Of a DNA stretch of 64,000 nucleotides, positions 46,965 to 55,677 are shown piece after piece (position 1 is the stretch's first letter; each line of letters begins with the position of its first letter). The notes beneath the pieces are model-generated. The model was not told the origin of the DNA and did no database searches. It saw only the letters and a program-made list of their open reading frames with translations. The stretch is taken from NCBI GenBank assembly GCA_018373675.1, contig JAHAGQ010000003.1, forward strand, positions 85,705 through 149,704, read 5' to 3'. The position numbers were made by a program, and so were the translations under genes. The DNA is from Collinsella sp. (GTDB lineage: Bacteria; Actinomycetota; Coriobacteriia; Coriobacteriales; Coriobacteriaceae).

Positions 46965-49688
46965 TTACTTCTTCTTTTTGCTTGGCATCGAGACTTTGAT
47001 GCCTTGGGCGGACTTGGTCACGCGAGAGCGCTTGGCTCCCGTGGACTTCTTTTTCTTGGGCTGGGCCTGGGCCACGCCCTCGAGTGCGCGGGCCTCGGCC
47101 TCGCGAGCGGTGCGATCTTCGCGGCGCTGCGCCATGTCGGCGGCGACGCGCTTGGCAAAACGCTCGGCCGTCGAACCCGTCGAGCTCACCTTGCCGCCAC
47201 CGCGACCCAGGTGGACGCGCACACCACGGCCAAAACCAGTTGCGGCATGACGACGACGCGGCTTGAGCGAATCCATCATCGTGGCGAGCTTAAAGAACAC
47301 CGAGCAGGTAAAGACCACGATAACAGCCAAGATAACCATCTGGCCCATCGACAGGTTGGCAATAGACAGCAGCTCCGGGAATCCGATAACGCCCACCAGG
47401 ATGCCGGCGACTACAAACACAAAGAGCACCACACGTAAGGGCGTGAGAGGCTGCGAGATGCGCCAGATTAGGCTGACGCTCGCCGCGCACGACGTAAGCA
47501 GGCACATCGTAGACAGCGTGAGCTGGCTAAAGCCAAACACGCGCGCCACAAAGATATCGAGCGCCGCAGCCAAAATGACCGCAATCGACGCCGGCAGTGC
47601 ACGCTTGAGTACGTTGCTCAAAAACGCACCCTTCACACGAGCATTGTTGGGCTCCAGGCCCAACACAAAGCCCGGCGCGCCGATGCAGAAGAAGTTAATG
47701 AGCGTCATCTGGATGGGCTCGAAGGGGTACGGCGGCAGCGCGATACACAGCGCCGCCAGGCCCATCGAGAACAGCGTCTTGGTCAGGAACAGTGAGGCCG
47801 AACGCTGCAGGTTGTTGATGGAGCGACGGCCCTCGGCCACCACGGCGGGCATCGAGGCAAAATCGTTGTCGACGAGTACGATCTCGGCCACGTTGCGCGC
47901 GGCATCGGAGCCAGCCGCCATGGCGACGGAGCAGTCGGCCTCCTTGAGCGCCAGCACGTCGTTGACGCCGTCGCCCGTCATGGCCACGGTGTGCTCGCGG
48001 CGCTTGAGCGCCTGCACGAGCTCGCGCTTCTGCTGCGGGGTCACACGACCAAAGACATGGTAGCGGTCCACTGCGGCATCGAGCTTGGCCGGCGTATCGA
48101 GCGTCGTGGCGTCCACATAAGCGTCCGCCCCCGGCACGCCCACCACGCGCGCGATCGACGACACCGTACGCGGGTCGTCGCCACTGATCACGTTGAGGGT
48201 CACGCCCTGCTCGTTAAAGTAGCCGATGGTTTCGGCCGCCGAAGTACGGATCTCGTCGCGGATGGTCACAAAGCCCACGGGCTCGGCCTCGCCCACCATA
48301 TCGCCATCGGGCGTAAAGCCGTCCACGCGCGCCACCACGAGCACGCGGCAGGTATCGGCAAGCTCGGCGACACGGTTCTCGACCTGCGAAAACACACGAT
48401 CGGAGAGCACAAACTGCGCCGCACCCATCACATAGGAGCCCTGCGCAAACGAAGCGCCACTCCATTTTTTAGACGACGAGAACGGAATGACCGACAGCGG
48501 TTCAGACACCTCGACCGGGCGATCGGCGTAATAGTTGAGCAGCGCCTGGCAGGTCTCGTTGGCATCGGCCGAAGTCGCACGCGCCACGTTAGCCAGCGCA
48601 AAATCGAGCACCGTGGTATCGACGGGAACGGCCGCCTCGTCCGAGCCGGCGTCTAGGCTCACGCCCTCAACCGGCAGCGGATACGTGCCCTCGACCTCCA
48701 TGCGGCCCGACGTGATGGTGCCCGTCTTGTCCAGGCACAGTACATCGACGCGAGCGAGCGTCTCGATGCAGTAGAGCTGCTGCGCCAGCACCTTGCGGCG
48801 GGCCAGGCGCACCGTGGCGATGGCAAGCACCGACGAGGTCAGCAGCACCAGGCCCTGCGGGATCATGCCCAGCAGGGCGCCCACCGTGGACAGCAGCGCC
48901 GACGAAGGCACATGACCAGCCAACAGCTCGGAGAAGCACCACGAAAGCGCGCTATCGCCCGGGGTTCCCGCGGCATCCCACAGCTCGCTCACACTCGAGG
49001 CAAACAACGCCAAACCGAGCGGGATCATGATGATGCTCGCAAAGCGCACGATGGCGTTAAGCGCGTTCATGATCTCGGAATTGACCTTTTTGACGTACTT
49101 GGCCTCGTTATTAATTTTGGCCACGTAGTTGTCGGCGCCGACATGGATCACGCGGGCGCGCAGCAGGCCCGAGTCGATAAAGCTGCCGCTCATGAGCTCG
49201 GAACCGGGCTGCTTCTTAATAAGGTCACTCTCGCCCGTCAGCAGGCACTCGTTCACGAGCGCCTCGCCCGATACCACCACGGCGTCGGCCGGAATCTGGT
49301 CGCCGCGCCCCAGGCGGATGATGTCGTCGAGCACGATCTGGTCCAGGTCGAGCTCCACCTCGGCGCCGTCGCGCACCGCGATGGCCTTCTTGGAGGTCAG
49401 CAGTGTGAGCTTATCGACCATCTTCTTGGAACGCATGGACTGGATGACGCCAATAGCGGTATTAAGGAACACCACGAACAGGAACGTCAGATTCTTAAAC
49501 GAACCGGTCAAAATGACCAGGAACGCCAAGATCACGTTGATCAAATTGAACAACGTGCAGAGGTTCTCGATGATGAGCTCTTTGACCGACTTGGTCTTGA
49601 GCTCCATGTTGCGGTTGATCTTACCGGCGGCGATGCGCTCCTCGACCTCGGCGGTCGAGAGTCCGCGCTCGATATCCGTTGCTGCCAT
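46965..49688 (-). CDS. Cation-transporting P-type ATPase (CtpE/PacL-like)
   Basis: About 907 residues with all P-type landmarks: actuator LTGES, phosphorylation site CLDKTGTITSG, hinge MTGDGVNDVLALKEADCSVAM, and ~8-10 membrane helices. The M4 segment reads GMIPQGLVLLTSSV, close to the mycobacterial CtpE type (a calcium pump), so Ca2+ is a reasonable but unproven substrate. The last ~100 residues are an unusual Arg/Lys-rich tail ending in KKKK. Start is uncertain: ATG 49688, ATG 49700 or GTG 49703, none with a strong ribosome site; a TATACC hexamer at 49716-49711 would make the GTG leaderless. Confidence 0.85.
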   Translation of the reverse strand: MAATDIERGLSTAEVEERIAAGKINRNMELKTKSVKELIIENLCTLFNLINVILAFLVILTGSFKNLTFLFVVFLNTAIGVIQSMRSKKMVDKLTLLTSKKAIAVRDGAEVELDLDQIVLDDIIRLGRGDQIPADAVVVSGEALVNECLLTGESDLIKKQPGSELMSGSFIDSGLLRARVIHVGADNYVAKINNEAKYVKKVNSEIMNALNAIVRFASIIMIPLGLALFASSVSELWDAAGTPGDSALSWCFSELLAGHVPSSALLSTVGALLGMIPQGLVLLTSSVLAIATVRLARRKVLAQQLYCIETLARVDVLCLDKTGTITSGRMEVEGTYPLPVEGVSLDAGSDEAAVPVDTTVLDFALANVARATSADANETCQALLNYYADRPVEVSEPLSVIPFSSSKKWSGASFAQGSYVMGAAQFVLSDRVFSQVENRVAELADTCRVLVVARVDGFTPDGDMVGEAEPVGFVTIRDEIRTSAAETIGYFNEQGVTLNVISGDDPRTVSSIARVVGVPGADAYVDATTLDTPAKLDAAVDRYHVFGRVTPQQKRELVQALKRREHTVAMTGDGVNDVLALKEADCSVAMAAGSDAARNVAEIVLVDNDFASMPAVVAEGRRSINNLQRSASLFLTKTLFSMGLAALCIALPPYPFEPIQMTLINFFCIGAPGFVLGLEPNNARVKGAFLSNVLKRALPASIAVILAAALDIFVARVFGFSQLTLSTMCLLTSCAASVSLIWRISQPLTPLRVVLFVFVVAGILVGVIGFPELLSIANLSMGQMVILAVIVVFTCSVFFKLATMMDSLKPRRRHAATGFGRGVRVHLGRGGGKVSSTGSTAERFAKRVAADMAQRREDRTAREAEARALEGVAQAQPKKKKSTGAKRSRVTKSAQGIKVSMPSKKKK

Positions 49689-49718
49689 ACCACGTCCCAT
49701 CACGTCGCGTCGGTATAA

Positions 49719-49753
49719 GAAAAACCGCCCGGACCATGCGAGGTTCGGACGGT
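49719..49753 (-). terminator. Terminator of tRNA-Arg(CCG)
   Basis: A 10-bp stem with two G-U pairs (49724-49733 with 49744-49753) followed on the minus strand by five T. Lies 12 bp after the tRNA 3' end. Confidence 0.85.
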
Positions 49754-49764
49754 CTTACGTTCGA

Positions 49765-49841
49765 TGGTGCCCCATGTTGGATTCGAACCAACGGCCTTCT
49801 GCTCCGGAGGCAGACGCTCTAATCCCCTGAGCTAATAGGGC
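49765..49841 (-). tRNA. tRNA-Arg(CCG), CCA encoded
   Basis: Full cloverleaf on the minus strand: acceptor GCCCTAT/ATGGGGC (one U-G pair), D-arm GCTC/GAGC, anticodon stem TCTGC/GCAGA with loop CTCCGGA (anticodon CCG), T-arm GTTGG-TTCGAAT-CCAAC, discriminator A and an encoded CCA. 77 nt with CCA. Reads the CGG arginine codon. Confidence 0.96.
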
Positions 49842-49852
49842 CAACGTCTGGC

Positions 49853-49882
49853 ATTATACCCAAGTGCGCCACGGGCTAACAA
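49853..49882 (-). promoter_or_regulatory. Promoter of tRNA-Arg(CCG)
   Basis: Minus strand perfect TATAAT (49858-49853) with TTGTTA (49882-49877) 18 bp upstream; the start point lies ~5-7 nt before the tRNA. Confidence 0.75.
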
Positions 49883-49961
49883 AATAATAGAAAAAGCTTT
49901 GCAATTCCGAGGAAGACGCGGCGCAACGGCCCACTTTAGAAGGCAAAAGCGAGTCAGATAG

Positions 49962-49967
49962 TATAAA
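49962..49967 (+). promoter_or_regulatory. Possible -10 of the aro operon
   Basis: TATAAA about 80 bp before aroF, placing the start point at ~49974 beside a possible leader ATG at 49973. No clear -35; an upstream start is also possible. Confidence 0.4.
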
Positions 49968-49972
49968 CTCTC

Positions 49973-50035
49973 ATGCACCATATATACACGGCTCGCGATG
50001 CGGGCCGTTTTTGCAAGGGTTATCCATCGAGGTGA
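49973..50035 (+). CDS. Possible leader peptide of the aro operon
   Basis: A 20-codon reading frame ATG...TGA encoding MHHIYTARDAGRFCKGYPSR, with Tyr at codons 5 and 18 and Phe at codon 13. It spans an intrinsic terminator and stops 10 nt before the aroF ATG. No ribosome site is seen; translation would need a leaderless start. Only a candidate. Confidence 0.3.
   Translation: MHHIYTARDAGRFCKGYPSR
49988..50012 (+). terminator. Terminator/attenuator upstream of aroF
   Basis: An 8-bp stem with one G-U (49988-49995 with 50001-50008) and 5-nt loop CGATG, running directly into TTTTT (50008-50012), 34 bp before aroF. It is on the operon strand, so it must be bypassed for expression. The segment ACGGCCC at 49926-49932 is complementary to the 3' arm (50002-50008) and could form a competing pairing if transcription begins further upstream. 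Confidence 0.65.
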
Positions 50036-50045
50036 GAGGCACACC

Positions 50046-51068
50046 ATGATTGCAATTCTGAAGCAAAGTGCCAGCGACGAGGCCGTCGGCCATATCGTCA
50101 GCTGGATTGAGAAAAAGGGCCTGAAGACCGATGTCTCGCGCGGCGAGAACGAGACGATCATCGGCCTGGTGGGCGATACGACCAAGATCGACCCGTTCCT
50201 GCTCGAGTCCATGGATGTCGTCGAGCGCGTGCAGCGCGTCTCCGAGCCTTTTAAGCGTGCCAACCGCAAGTTCCACCCCGAGGACTCCGTCATCGACTGC
50301 GGCCACGACGTCAAGATCGGCGGCGACCAGTTCCAAGTCATCGCCGGCCCCTGCTCCGTCGAGGGCGAGAACCTCATTCGCATCGCACGCCGCGTAAAGG
50401 CCGCCGGCGCCACGATGCTGCGCGGCGGTGCCTACAAGCCCCGCACCTCCCCCTACGCCTACCAGGGCATGGGTCCCGCCGGCCTCGACCTGCTGTGCGA
50501 GGCGTCTGCCGAGCTCGACATGCCGATCGTCACCGAGATCATGGACCCACGCGACGTGCAGGTCTTCTTGGACAAGAAGATCGACGTCATGCAGATCGGC
50601 GCCCGCAACGCCCAGAACTTCCCCCTGCTCAAGGAGGTCGGCAAGACCCAAACCCCGATTCTGCTCAAGCGCGGTATGTCCGGCACGATCGACGAGCTGC
50701 TTATGGCAGCCGAGTACATCATGAGCGAGGGCAACGACAACGTTATCCTGTGCGAGCGCGGTATCCGCACCTTCGAGACCCGCACCCGCAACACATTCGA
50801 CCTTAACGCCGTGCCGGTGCTGCACCACCTGTCGCACCTGCCCGTCGTAGCCGATCCCAGCCACGCCACCGGCTACACCCGCTACGTTGAGCCCATGGCG
50901 CTCGCCGCGACCGCCTGCGGCGCCAACGGTCTGGAGATCGAGGTCCACGACGAGCCCAGCCGCGCATGGTCCGACGGCGCTCAGGCCCTCACCCCCGATC
51001 AGTTCGACGACACCATGCGCCGCATCCGAGCCATCCGCGAGGTTGTCTGCCAAGAGACCATGGATTAG
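50046..51068 (+). CDS. aroF: 3-deoxy-7-phosphoheptulonate synthase (AroF, type with N-terminal regulatory domain)
   Basis: First step of the shikimate pathway, PEP + erythrose 4-phosphate to DAHP. 340 residues: ~70-residue ferredoxin-like N-terminal domain (IAILKQSASDEAVGHIVSWIEKKG) that in this family carries feedback control, then the barrel with VIAGPCSVEGE, GGAYKPRTSPYAYQGMG, LLKRGMSGTIDE and VVADPSHATGY. The ATG at 50046 has AGAGG 6 nt upstream. First gene of an eight-gene aromatic operon. Confidence 0.96.
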   Translation: MIAILKQSASDEAVGHIVSWIEKKGLKTDVSRGENETIIGLVGDTTKIDPFLLESMDVVERVQRVSEPFKRANRKFHPEDSVIDCGHDVKIGGDQFQVIAGPCSVEGENLIRIARRVKAAGATMLRGGAYKPRTSPYAYQGMGPAGLDLLCEASAELDMPIVTEIMDPRDVQVFLDKKIDVMQIGARNAQNFPLLKEVGKTQTPILLKRGMSGTIDELLMAAEYIMSEGNDNVILCERGIRTFETRTRNTFDLNAVPVLHHLSHLPVVADPSHATGYTRYVEPMALAATACGANGLEIEVHDEPSRAWSDGAQALTPDQFDDTMRRIRAIREVVCQETMD

Positions 51069-51071
51069 CCC

Positions 51072-51986
51072 ATGGGTACGGTGAGAAACGCGCGTGTTAA
51101 CCAGGGCGGCCCCAAGTGCGCCGGCATCGTCGGTCTTGGCCTCATCGGCGGCAGTTTTGCCCGCGGCTATGCGCAGGTGGGCGTCCGCGTGCTGGCCTGG
51201 GACCCCGATGACGATGTCATGACGGCCGCCAGCATGGGCACTGTCGCCGGAGAGCTCAACGACAGGACACTCGGCGAATGCGACATCATCGTCCTGGCTT
51301 GCTACCCCGAGGCCTGCATCGAGTGGCTCGAGGCGCATGCCCAGGCACTCGCCGACGCCACCGATACCGAGGCCATCATGGGCCCCGTGGTGATCGACAC
51401 GGTGGGCGTCAAAGGCATCGTGTGCGAGCGCGCCTTTGAGCTTGCCCGCGAGCACGGCTTTTATTTTGTGGGCGCGCACCCCATGGCGGGCACGCAGTAC
51501 TCGGGCTATGCGCACTCCCGCGCCGACCTGTTCCAGGGCGCGCCGCTCGTGCTCGTGCCGCCCGCGGTGGACGACGCACTTAAGCTGGAACTTCTGGGCC
51601 AGGTGCGCGAGATGGTGCGCCCCTTGGGCTTTGGCAAGTTCAGCGTGACCAGCGCCGCCGAACACGACCGCGTCATCGCCTTCACGAGCCAGCTTGCGCA
51701 CGTGGTATCCAACGCCTACGTCAAGAGCCCCACCGCCCAGGTCCACCACGGCTTTTCGGCCGGAAGCTACCGCGATCTCACCCGCGTGGCGCACCTCAAT
51801 CCTCAGATGTGGTCCGAGCTTATGATCGACGACGCCGATGCGCTCGCCTTCGAGATCGACCACCTGATCGACTCGCTCGGCGCCTACAGCCGCGCCCTTA
51901 AGGACCGCGACCAGCGCTATCTGGAGAATCTCCTTGCCGAGGGCGACCGCATTAAGCGCGCACTCGACGACGAGGCCTCTCACTAG
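51072..51986 (+). CDS. tyrA: Prephenate dehydrogenase
   Basis: Oxidative decarboxylation of prephenate on the way to tyrosine. NAD site GIVGLGLIGGSFARGY and the family motif GAHPMAGTQYSGYAHSRADLF. 304 residues, with no C-terminal ACT domain. The ATG is 3 nt after the aroF stop and has almost no ribosome site of its own, so it is probably translated by coupling. Confidence 0.93.
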   Translation: MGTVRNARVNQGGPKCAGIVGLGLIGGSFARGYAQVGVRVLAWDPDDDVMTAASMGTVAGELNDRTLGECDIIVLACYPEACIEWLEAHAQALADATDTEAIMGPVVIDTVGVKGIVCERAFELAREHGFYFVGAHPMAGTQYSGYAHSRADLFQGAPLVLVPPAVDDALKLELLGQVREMVRPLGFGKFSVTSAAEHDRVIAFTSQLAHVVSNAYVKSPTAQVHHGFSAGSYRDLTRVAHLNPQMWSELMIDDADALAFEIDHLIDSLGAYSRALKDRDQRYLENLLAEGDRIKRALDDEASH

Positions 51987-52022
51987 ACCACCTATCACGC
52001 CAGGTCGAAAGGACCATAGCTT

Positions 52023-53129
52023 ATGGCGATTACCATCGATATCGACACCGCACGCCCCTACCAGGTGCATGTTGGCACGTTTTTGCTGGAGCAGGCGGGA
52101 CCGCTCGTGCGCGCCACTGCCGGCGGCACCAAGGCCGTCATCGTGACGGACACCAACGTGGGCCCGCTCTACCAGATGCCCGTTAAGCAGAGCCTGGAGG
52201 CGTCAGGCTACGAGGTGAGCATCTGCACCTTCGAGGCCGGCGAGGCCCATAAGCGCGCAGAAACCTATGTTGCCATTTTGGAGTTTGTGGCCGAGCACGA
52301 GCTTTCGCGCTCCGACGTGATAGTGGCACTCGGCGGCGGCGTCGTGGGCGACGTGGCGGGCTTTGTGGCCGCCACCTACATGCGCGGCTGCAAGTTTGTG
52401 CAGATCCCCACGAGTCTGCTCGCCATGGTGGATTCGTCGGTGGGCGGCAAGACCGCCATCGACCTGGCTGCCGGCAAGAACCTGGCCGGCGCCTTTTGGC
52501 AGCCGAGCGTAGTTATCGCCGACGTGGGATGTTTGGCCACTCTCACGCCCGAGCAGTTCGCCGACGGCTGCGGCGAGGTTGTGAAGCACGCCGTGATCGC
52601 CGACCCCGAGCTTTTTGCCGAGCTGGAGAAGACCCCGCTCACGCTGGAGCTGCTCAACCAGGATGTAGCCCGCGTAGCGCTCATCATCGCCCGCAATATC
52701 GACATCAAGCGCGCCGTGGTCGTCGCCGACGAGCGCGAAACCAACCAGCGCAAGCTCCTCAACTTTGGACACAGCGCCGGACACGCCGTCGAAGCCTGCG
52801 AGCACTTTGAGCTCGGGCACGGCAACTGCGTGTCGATCGGTATGGGCATCATCACGCGCGCCGCGGCCCTGCACGGCGTCTGCGATGCTGCACTGCCCGG
52901 TCGTATTGAGGAGCTCTGCGCCCGCCATGGCCTCAAGACCCGCTGCGACCTAGATGCCGATGCCGTCTTTGCCGAGGCGCTCCACGACAAGAAGCGCGCG
53001 GGCGACACCATCGACCTGGTGATTCCGCACGGCATTGGCCGCTGCAGCATCGACCGCACGCCGCTTTCCACTTTCCACGAACTCATTGCCGAGGGCCTCG
53101 GCCAGAAGGGAGACGCTTCCGCATGCTAG
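52023..53129 (+). CDS. aroB: 3-dehydroquinate synthase
   Basis: 368 residues. NAD- and metal-dependent cyclisation of DAHP. Motifs: ALGGGVVGDVAGFVAATYMRG, IPTSLLAMVDSSVGGKTAID, and metal ligands in GCGEVVKHAVIAD, NFGHSAGHAVE and HG. AAAGGA 9 nt before the ATG. Its end overlaps aroA by 7 bp. Confidence 0.97.
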   Translation: MAITIDIDTARPYQVHVGTFLLEQAGPLVRATAGGTKAVIVTDTNVGPLYQMPVKQSLEASGYEVSICTFEAGEAHKRAETYVAILEFVAEHELSRSDVIVALGGGVVGDVAGFVAATYMRGCKFVQIPTSLLAMVDSSVGGKTAIDLAAGKNLAGAFWQPSVVIADVGCLATLTPEQFADGCGEVVKHAVIADPELFAELEKTPLTLELLNQDVARVALIIARNIDIKRAVVVADERETNQRKLLNFGHSAGHAVEACEHFELGHGNCVSIGMGIITRAAALHGVCDAALPGRIEELCARHGLKTRCDLDADAVFAEALHDKKRAGDTIDLVIPHGIGRCSIDRTPLSTFHELIAEGLGQKGDASAC

Positions 53130-54442
53130 CCCGCATCACCCCGTCCCCGCTCAAGGGCACCGTTCCCGCCATCGCGTCCAAGTCGATGGCACATCGCCTG
53201 ATCATCTGCGCTGCGCTTGCCAACGGCGAGACGCACGTCACCTGCAACACCACCTGCGCCGACATCGAGGCCACGGTGCGTTGCCTTACGGCCCTGGGCG
53301 CCCGCATCGAGACCGTCGAGGACGGCTTCCAGGTTCACCCCACCATGAAGAGTGTCGAGTTTGGCCTGCTCAAGGCCCTTGCCGGCGGCACACTCGACTG
53401 CGGCGAGAGCGGCTCCACGCTGCGCTTTATGCTGCCTGTCGCCTGCGCGCTGGGTGCCGAGGCCACCTTCGTGGGCCAGGGCCGCCTGGGCGCCCGCCCG
53501 CTCTCCCCGCTCTCGAATGAGATCATCGCCGCCGGTTGCGACCTGCAGGGCCTGGGCGGTTTTCCGCTCAAGACGAGCGGACGCATGCGCCCGGGCACCT
53601 TTGTGCTGCCGGGCAACGTAAGCTCGCAGTACATCTCGGGTCTGCTGCTGGCAGCCCCGTTGCTCGCCCAGCCCTCCTGCGTGCAGGTGACCGGCCTCAT
53701 CGAGAGCCGCCCCTACATCAACCTGACGATCCAGGCAATGAAGGCCTTTGGCGTCGAGGTCAACGTCGAGCGTATTCCGGCCAAGGACGGCCAGCCCGAG
53801 GTCACGAACTTCCGCGTAAGCAGCGGCTCGTACCGCACGCCCGGCAGCGTAGCCGTCGAGGGCGACTGGTCCAACGCCGCCTTTTGGCTGTGCGCCGGCG
53901 CCATCGGCTCCGACCCCATCACCGTGGAGGGTGTGTCGCTGAGCTCCGCACAGGGCGACCGCAACGTGCTTGCTGCGCTTTCGCGCTTTGGCGCCCGCAT
54001 CGTGCGCTCCACCAACGCCGCCACCGTGCAGTCCGACAAGCTCGCCGGCTTTGAGATGAGTGCCCACGACATTCCCGACCTGGTACCCGTTATCTCGGCC
54101 GTGGCCTCGCTGGCACAGGGCCGCACCTTTATCCGCGATTGCGCCCGTCTGCGTATCAAAGAATCCGACCGCCTGGTCACCACCACCCGCGAGCTCACCG
54201 CGCTGGGCGCGCAGGTGCGCATTGCCGGCGATGACCTCATCATCAAGGGTGTCGATGCCTTTACCGGCGGCGAGGTCGATTCGCACAACGACCATCGCAT
54301 CGCCATGATGGCCGCCATCGCCGCAAGCCGTGCCACCGGCGAGGTCGTGATCCACGGCGCCGAGGCCGTCAACAAGTCCTATCCCGATTTCTTCGACCAC
54401 TACCGCCTGCTGGGCGGCAAGGTCACACTCGAGGAGGAATAG
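53123..54442 (+). CDS. aroA: 3-phosphoshikimate 1-carboxyvinyltransferase (EPSP synthase)
   Basis: 439 residues, two similar domains. Shikimate-phosphate/PEP contacts in ASKSMAHRLIICAALA and DCGESGSTLRFMLPV, catalytic Asp in IPDLVPVISAVASL, and RIKESDRL. The loop GESGSTLRF differs from the classic GNAGTAMR-type; glyphosate response cannot be read from this alone. Starts inside the aroB end with AAGGGAG 10 nt upstream. Confidence 0.96.
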   Translation: MLARITPSPLKGTVPAIASKSMAHRLIICAALANGETHVTCNTTCADIEATVRCLTALGARIETVEDGFQVHPTMKSVEFGLLKALAGGTLDCGESGSTLRFMLPVACALGAEATFVGQGRLGARPLSPLSNEIIAAGCDLQGLGGFPLKTSGRMRPGTFVLPGNVSSQYISGLLLAAPLLAQPSCVQVTGLIESRPYINLTIQAMKAFGVEVNVERIPAKDGQPEVTNFRVSSGSYRTPGSVAVEGDWSNAAFWLCAGAIGSDPITVEGVSLSSAQGDRNVLAALSRFGARIVRSTNAATVQSDKLAGFEMSAHDIPDLVPVISAVASLAQGRTFIRDCARLRIKESDRLVTTTRELTALGAQVRIAGDDLIIKGVDAFTGGEVDSHNDHRIAMMAAIAASRATGEVVIHGAEAVNKSYPDFFDHYRLLGGKVTLEEE

Positions 54443-54443
54443 C

Positions 54444-55541
54444 ATGTCCTCGACCTTTGGCAACGTCTTGCACTTAAGCATCTTCGGCCAGTCGCACTCC
54501 CCCGCTATCGGCTGCTCGCTCGATGGCATTCCGGCGGGCATCGCCGTGGACCAGGAGAAGCTGCAGGCCTTCCTCGACCGTCGCGCTCCCGGTCGCGACG
54601 AGACCGCGACCAAACGCCGCGAGGCCGACGCCGCCCACATCATCGCCGGTGTTGTCGATGGACATACCACCGGCGCGCCCATCGCCGCGATTATCGAGAA
54701 CACCAACACGCGCTCCAAGGATTACTCCGAGCTGCGCCGCAAGCCCCGCCCTGGGCACGCAGACTTTCCGGCGCGTGTGAAGTACCACAACATGCACGAC
54801 GTCGCCGGCGGCGGGCACTTCTCCGGCCGTCTGACGGCCCCTCTATGCATCGCCGGCGGGATCGCGCTGCAGGCGCTCGAGGCCCGCGGCATTCAGGTCA
54901 TGGCGCACGTCGCGCAGATCGGCGGCATCTCCGACCTGCCGATGGACGATATGGTCTATCGTGAGGCCGACCGCAAGGCGATCCTTACGAACGATCTGCC
55001 GTGCATTGACGCCGCCGCAGCCGGCCGCATGCGCGAGGAGATCCTGGCCGCGCGCGACGAACTCGACAGCATCGGCGGCATCGTGGAGTGCGGCATTTAC
55101 GGGCTTCCCGCGGGCATCGGTGACCCCATGTTCGACGGCATCGAGAACCGCATCGCGCAAATCGCGTTTGGCATTCCCGCCGTAAAGGGCGTGGAGTTTG
55201 GCATGGGCTTTGCCGTGGCCGCCATGCGCGGCAGCGAGAACAACGACCCGTATCGCATCGACGCCGAGACCGGCGGGATTGCGGTCGAGTCCAACAATGC
55301 CGGCGGCATCCTGGGCGGCATCTCCACCGGCGCGCCCGTCATGTGGCGCATGGCCGTAAAGCCGACGCCCTCCATTGGCCGCGAGCAGCAGACGGTGGAC
55401 ATGGACGCTATGGAAAATGCCGAGCTCTCGGTGCACGGCCGTCACGACCCCTGCATCGTCCCGCGCGCCGTCCCCGTTGCCGAAGCAGCCGCTGCCCTCG
55501 CGATTTGGGACGCCCTCCTAGAGGACGCCGCCCAGCTCTAA
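54444..55541 (+). CDS. aroC: Chorismate synthase
   Basis: 365 residues, FMN-dependent removal of phosphate from EPSP. Conserved His/Arg regions: HVVDGHTTGAPIAA-like stretch (GVVDGHTTGAPIAAIIENTN), RPGHAD, and GGGHFSGRLTAPL, with AVKPTPSI near the end. The N-terminal signature is GQSHSPAIG where most enzymes have GESHGxAxG. GAGGAGG precedes the ATG, which is 1 nt after the aroA stop. Confidence 0.95.
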   Translation: MSSTFGNVLHLSIFGQSHSPAIGCSLDGIPAGIAVDQEKLQAFLDRRAPGRDETATKRREADAAHIIAGVVDGHTTGAPIAAIIENTNTRSKDYSELRRKPRPGHADFPARVKYHNMHDVAGGGHFSGRLTAPLCIAGGIALQALEARGIQVMAHVAQIGGISDLPMDDMVYREADRKAILTNDLPCIDAAAAGRMREEILAARDELDSIGGIVECGIYGLPAGIGDPMFDGIENRIAQIAFGIPAVKGVEFGMGFAVAAMRGSENNDPYRIDAETGGIAVESNNAGGILGGISTGAPVMWRMAVKPTPSIGREQQTVDMDAMENAELSVHGRHDPCIVPRAVPVAEAAAALAIWDALLEDAAQL

Positions 55542-55548
55542 AAATCTC

Positions 55549-55570
55549 TGGGGGCCAACTCCGGCCCCCA
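55549..55570 (+). terminator. Short hairpin after aroC
   Basis: An 8-bp GC-rich stem (55549-55556 with 55563-55570) and 6-nt loop, without a T-tract. Probably an mRNA structure rather than an efficient terminator. Confidence 0.4.
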
Positions 55571-55580
55571 CGCCCACCCA

Positions 55581-55656
55581 GTGATTTTTCTGGGACGGGG
55601 ATTAAAAAGTCATTAGTTACACAATGATTTTTTAATCCCCGTCCCAGAAAAATCAC
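55581..55656 (+). repeat. 34-bp near-perfect inverted repeat between aroC and pheA
   Basis: Positions 55581-55614 pair with 55623-55656 (one G-U pair at 55609/55628), leaving an 8-nt loop. The outer 28 bp are perfect. It fills most of the 136-bp gap between aroC and pheA and ends 9 nt before the pheA ribosome site. The length is far beyond a terminator, the T-run lies inside the arm, and no target-site duplication is obvious. A miniature mobile element or REP-like repeat is likely (inference). Confidence 0.85.
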
Positions 55657-55677
55657 CGACACGTGAAAGGGGTCCCT

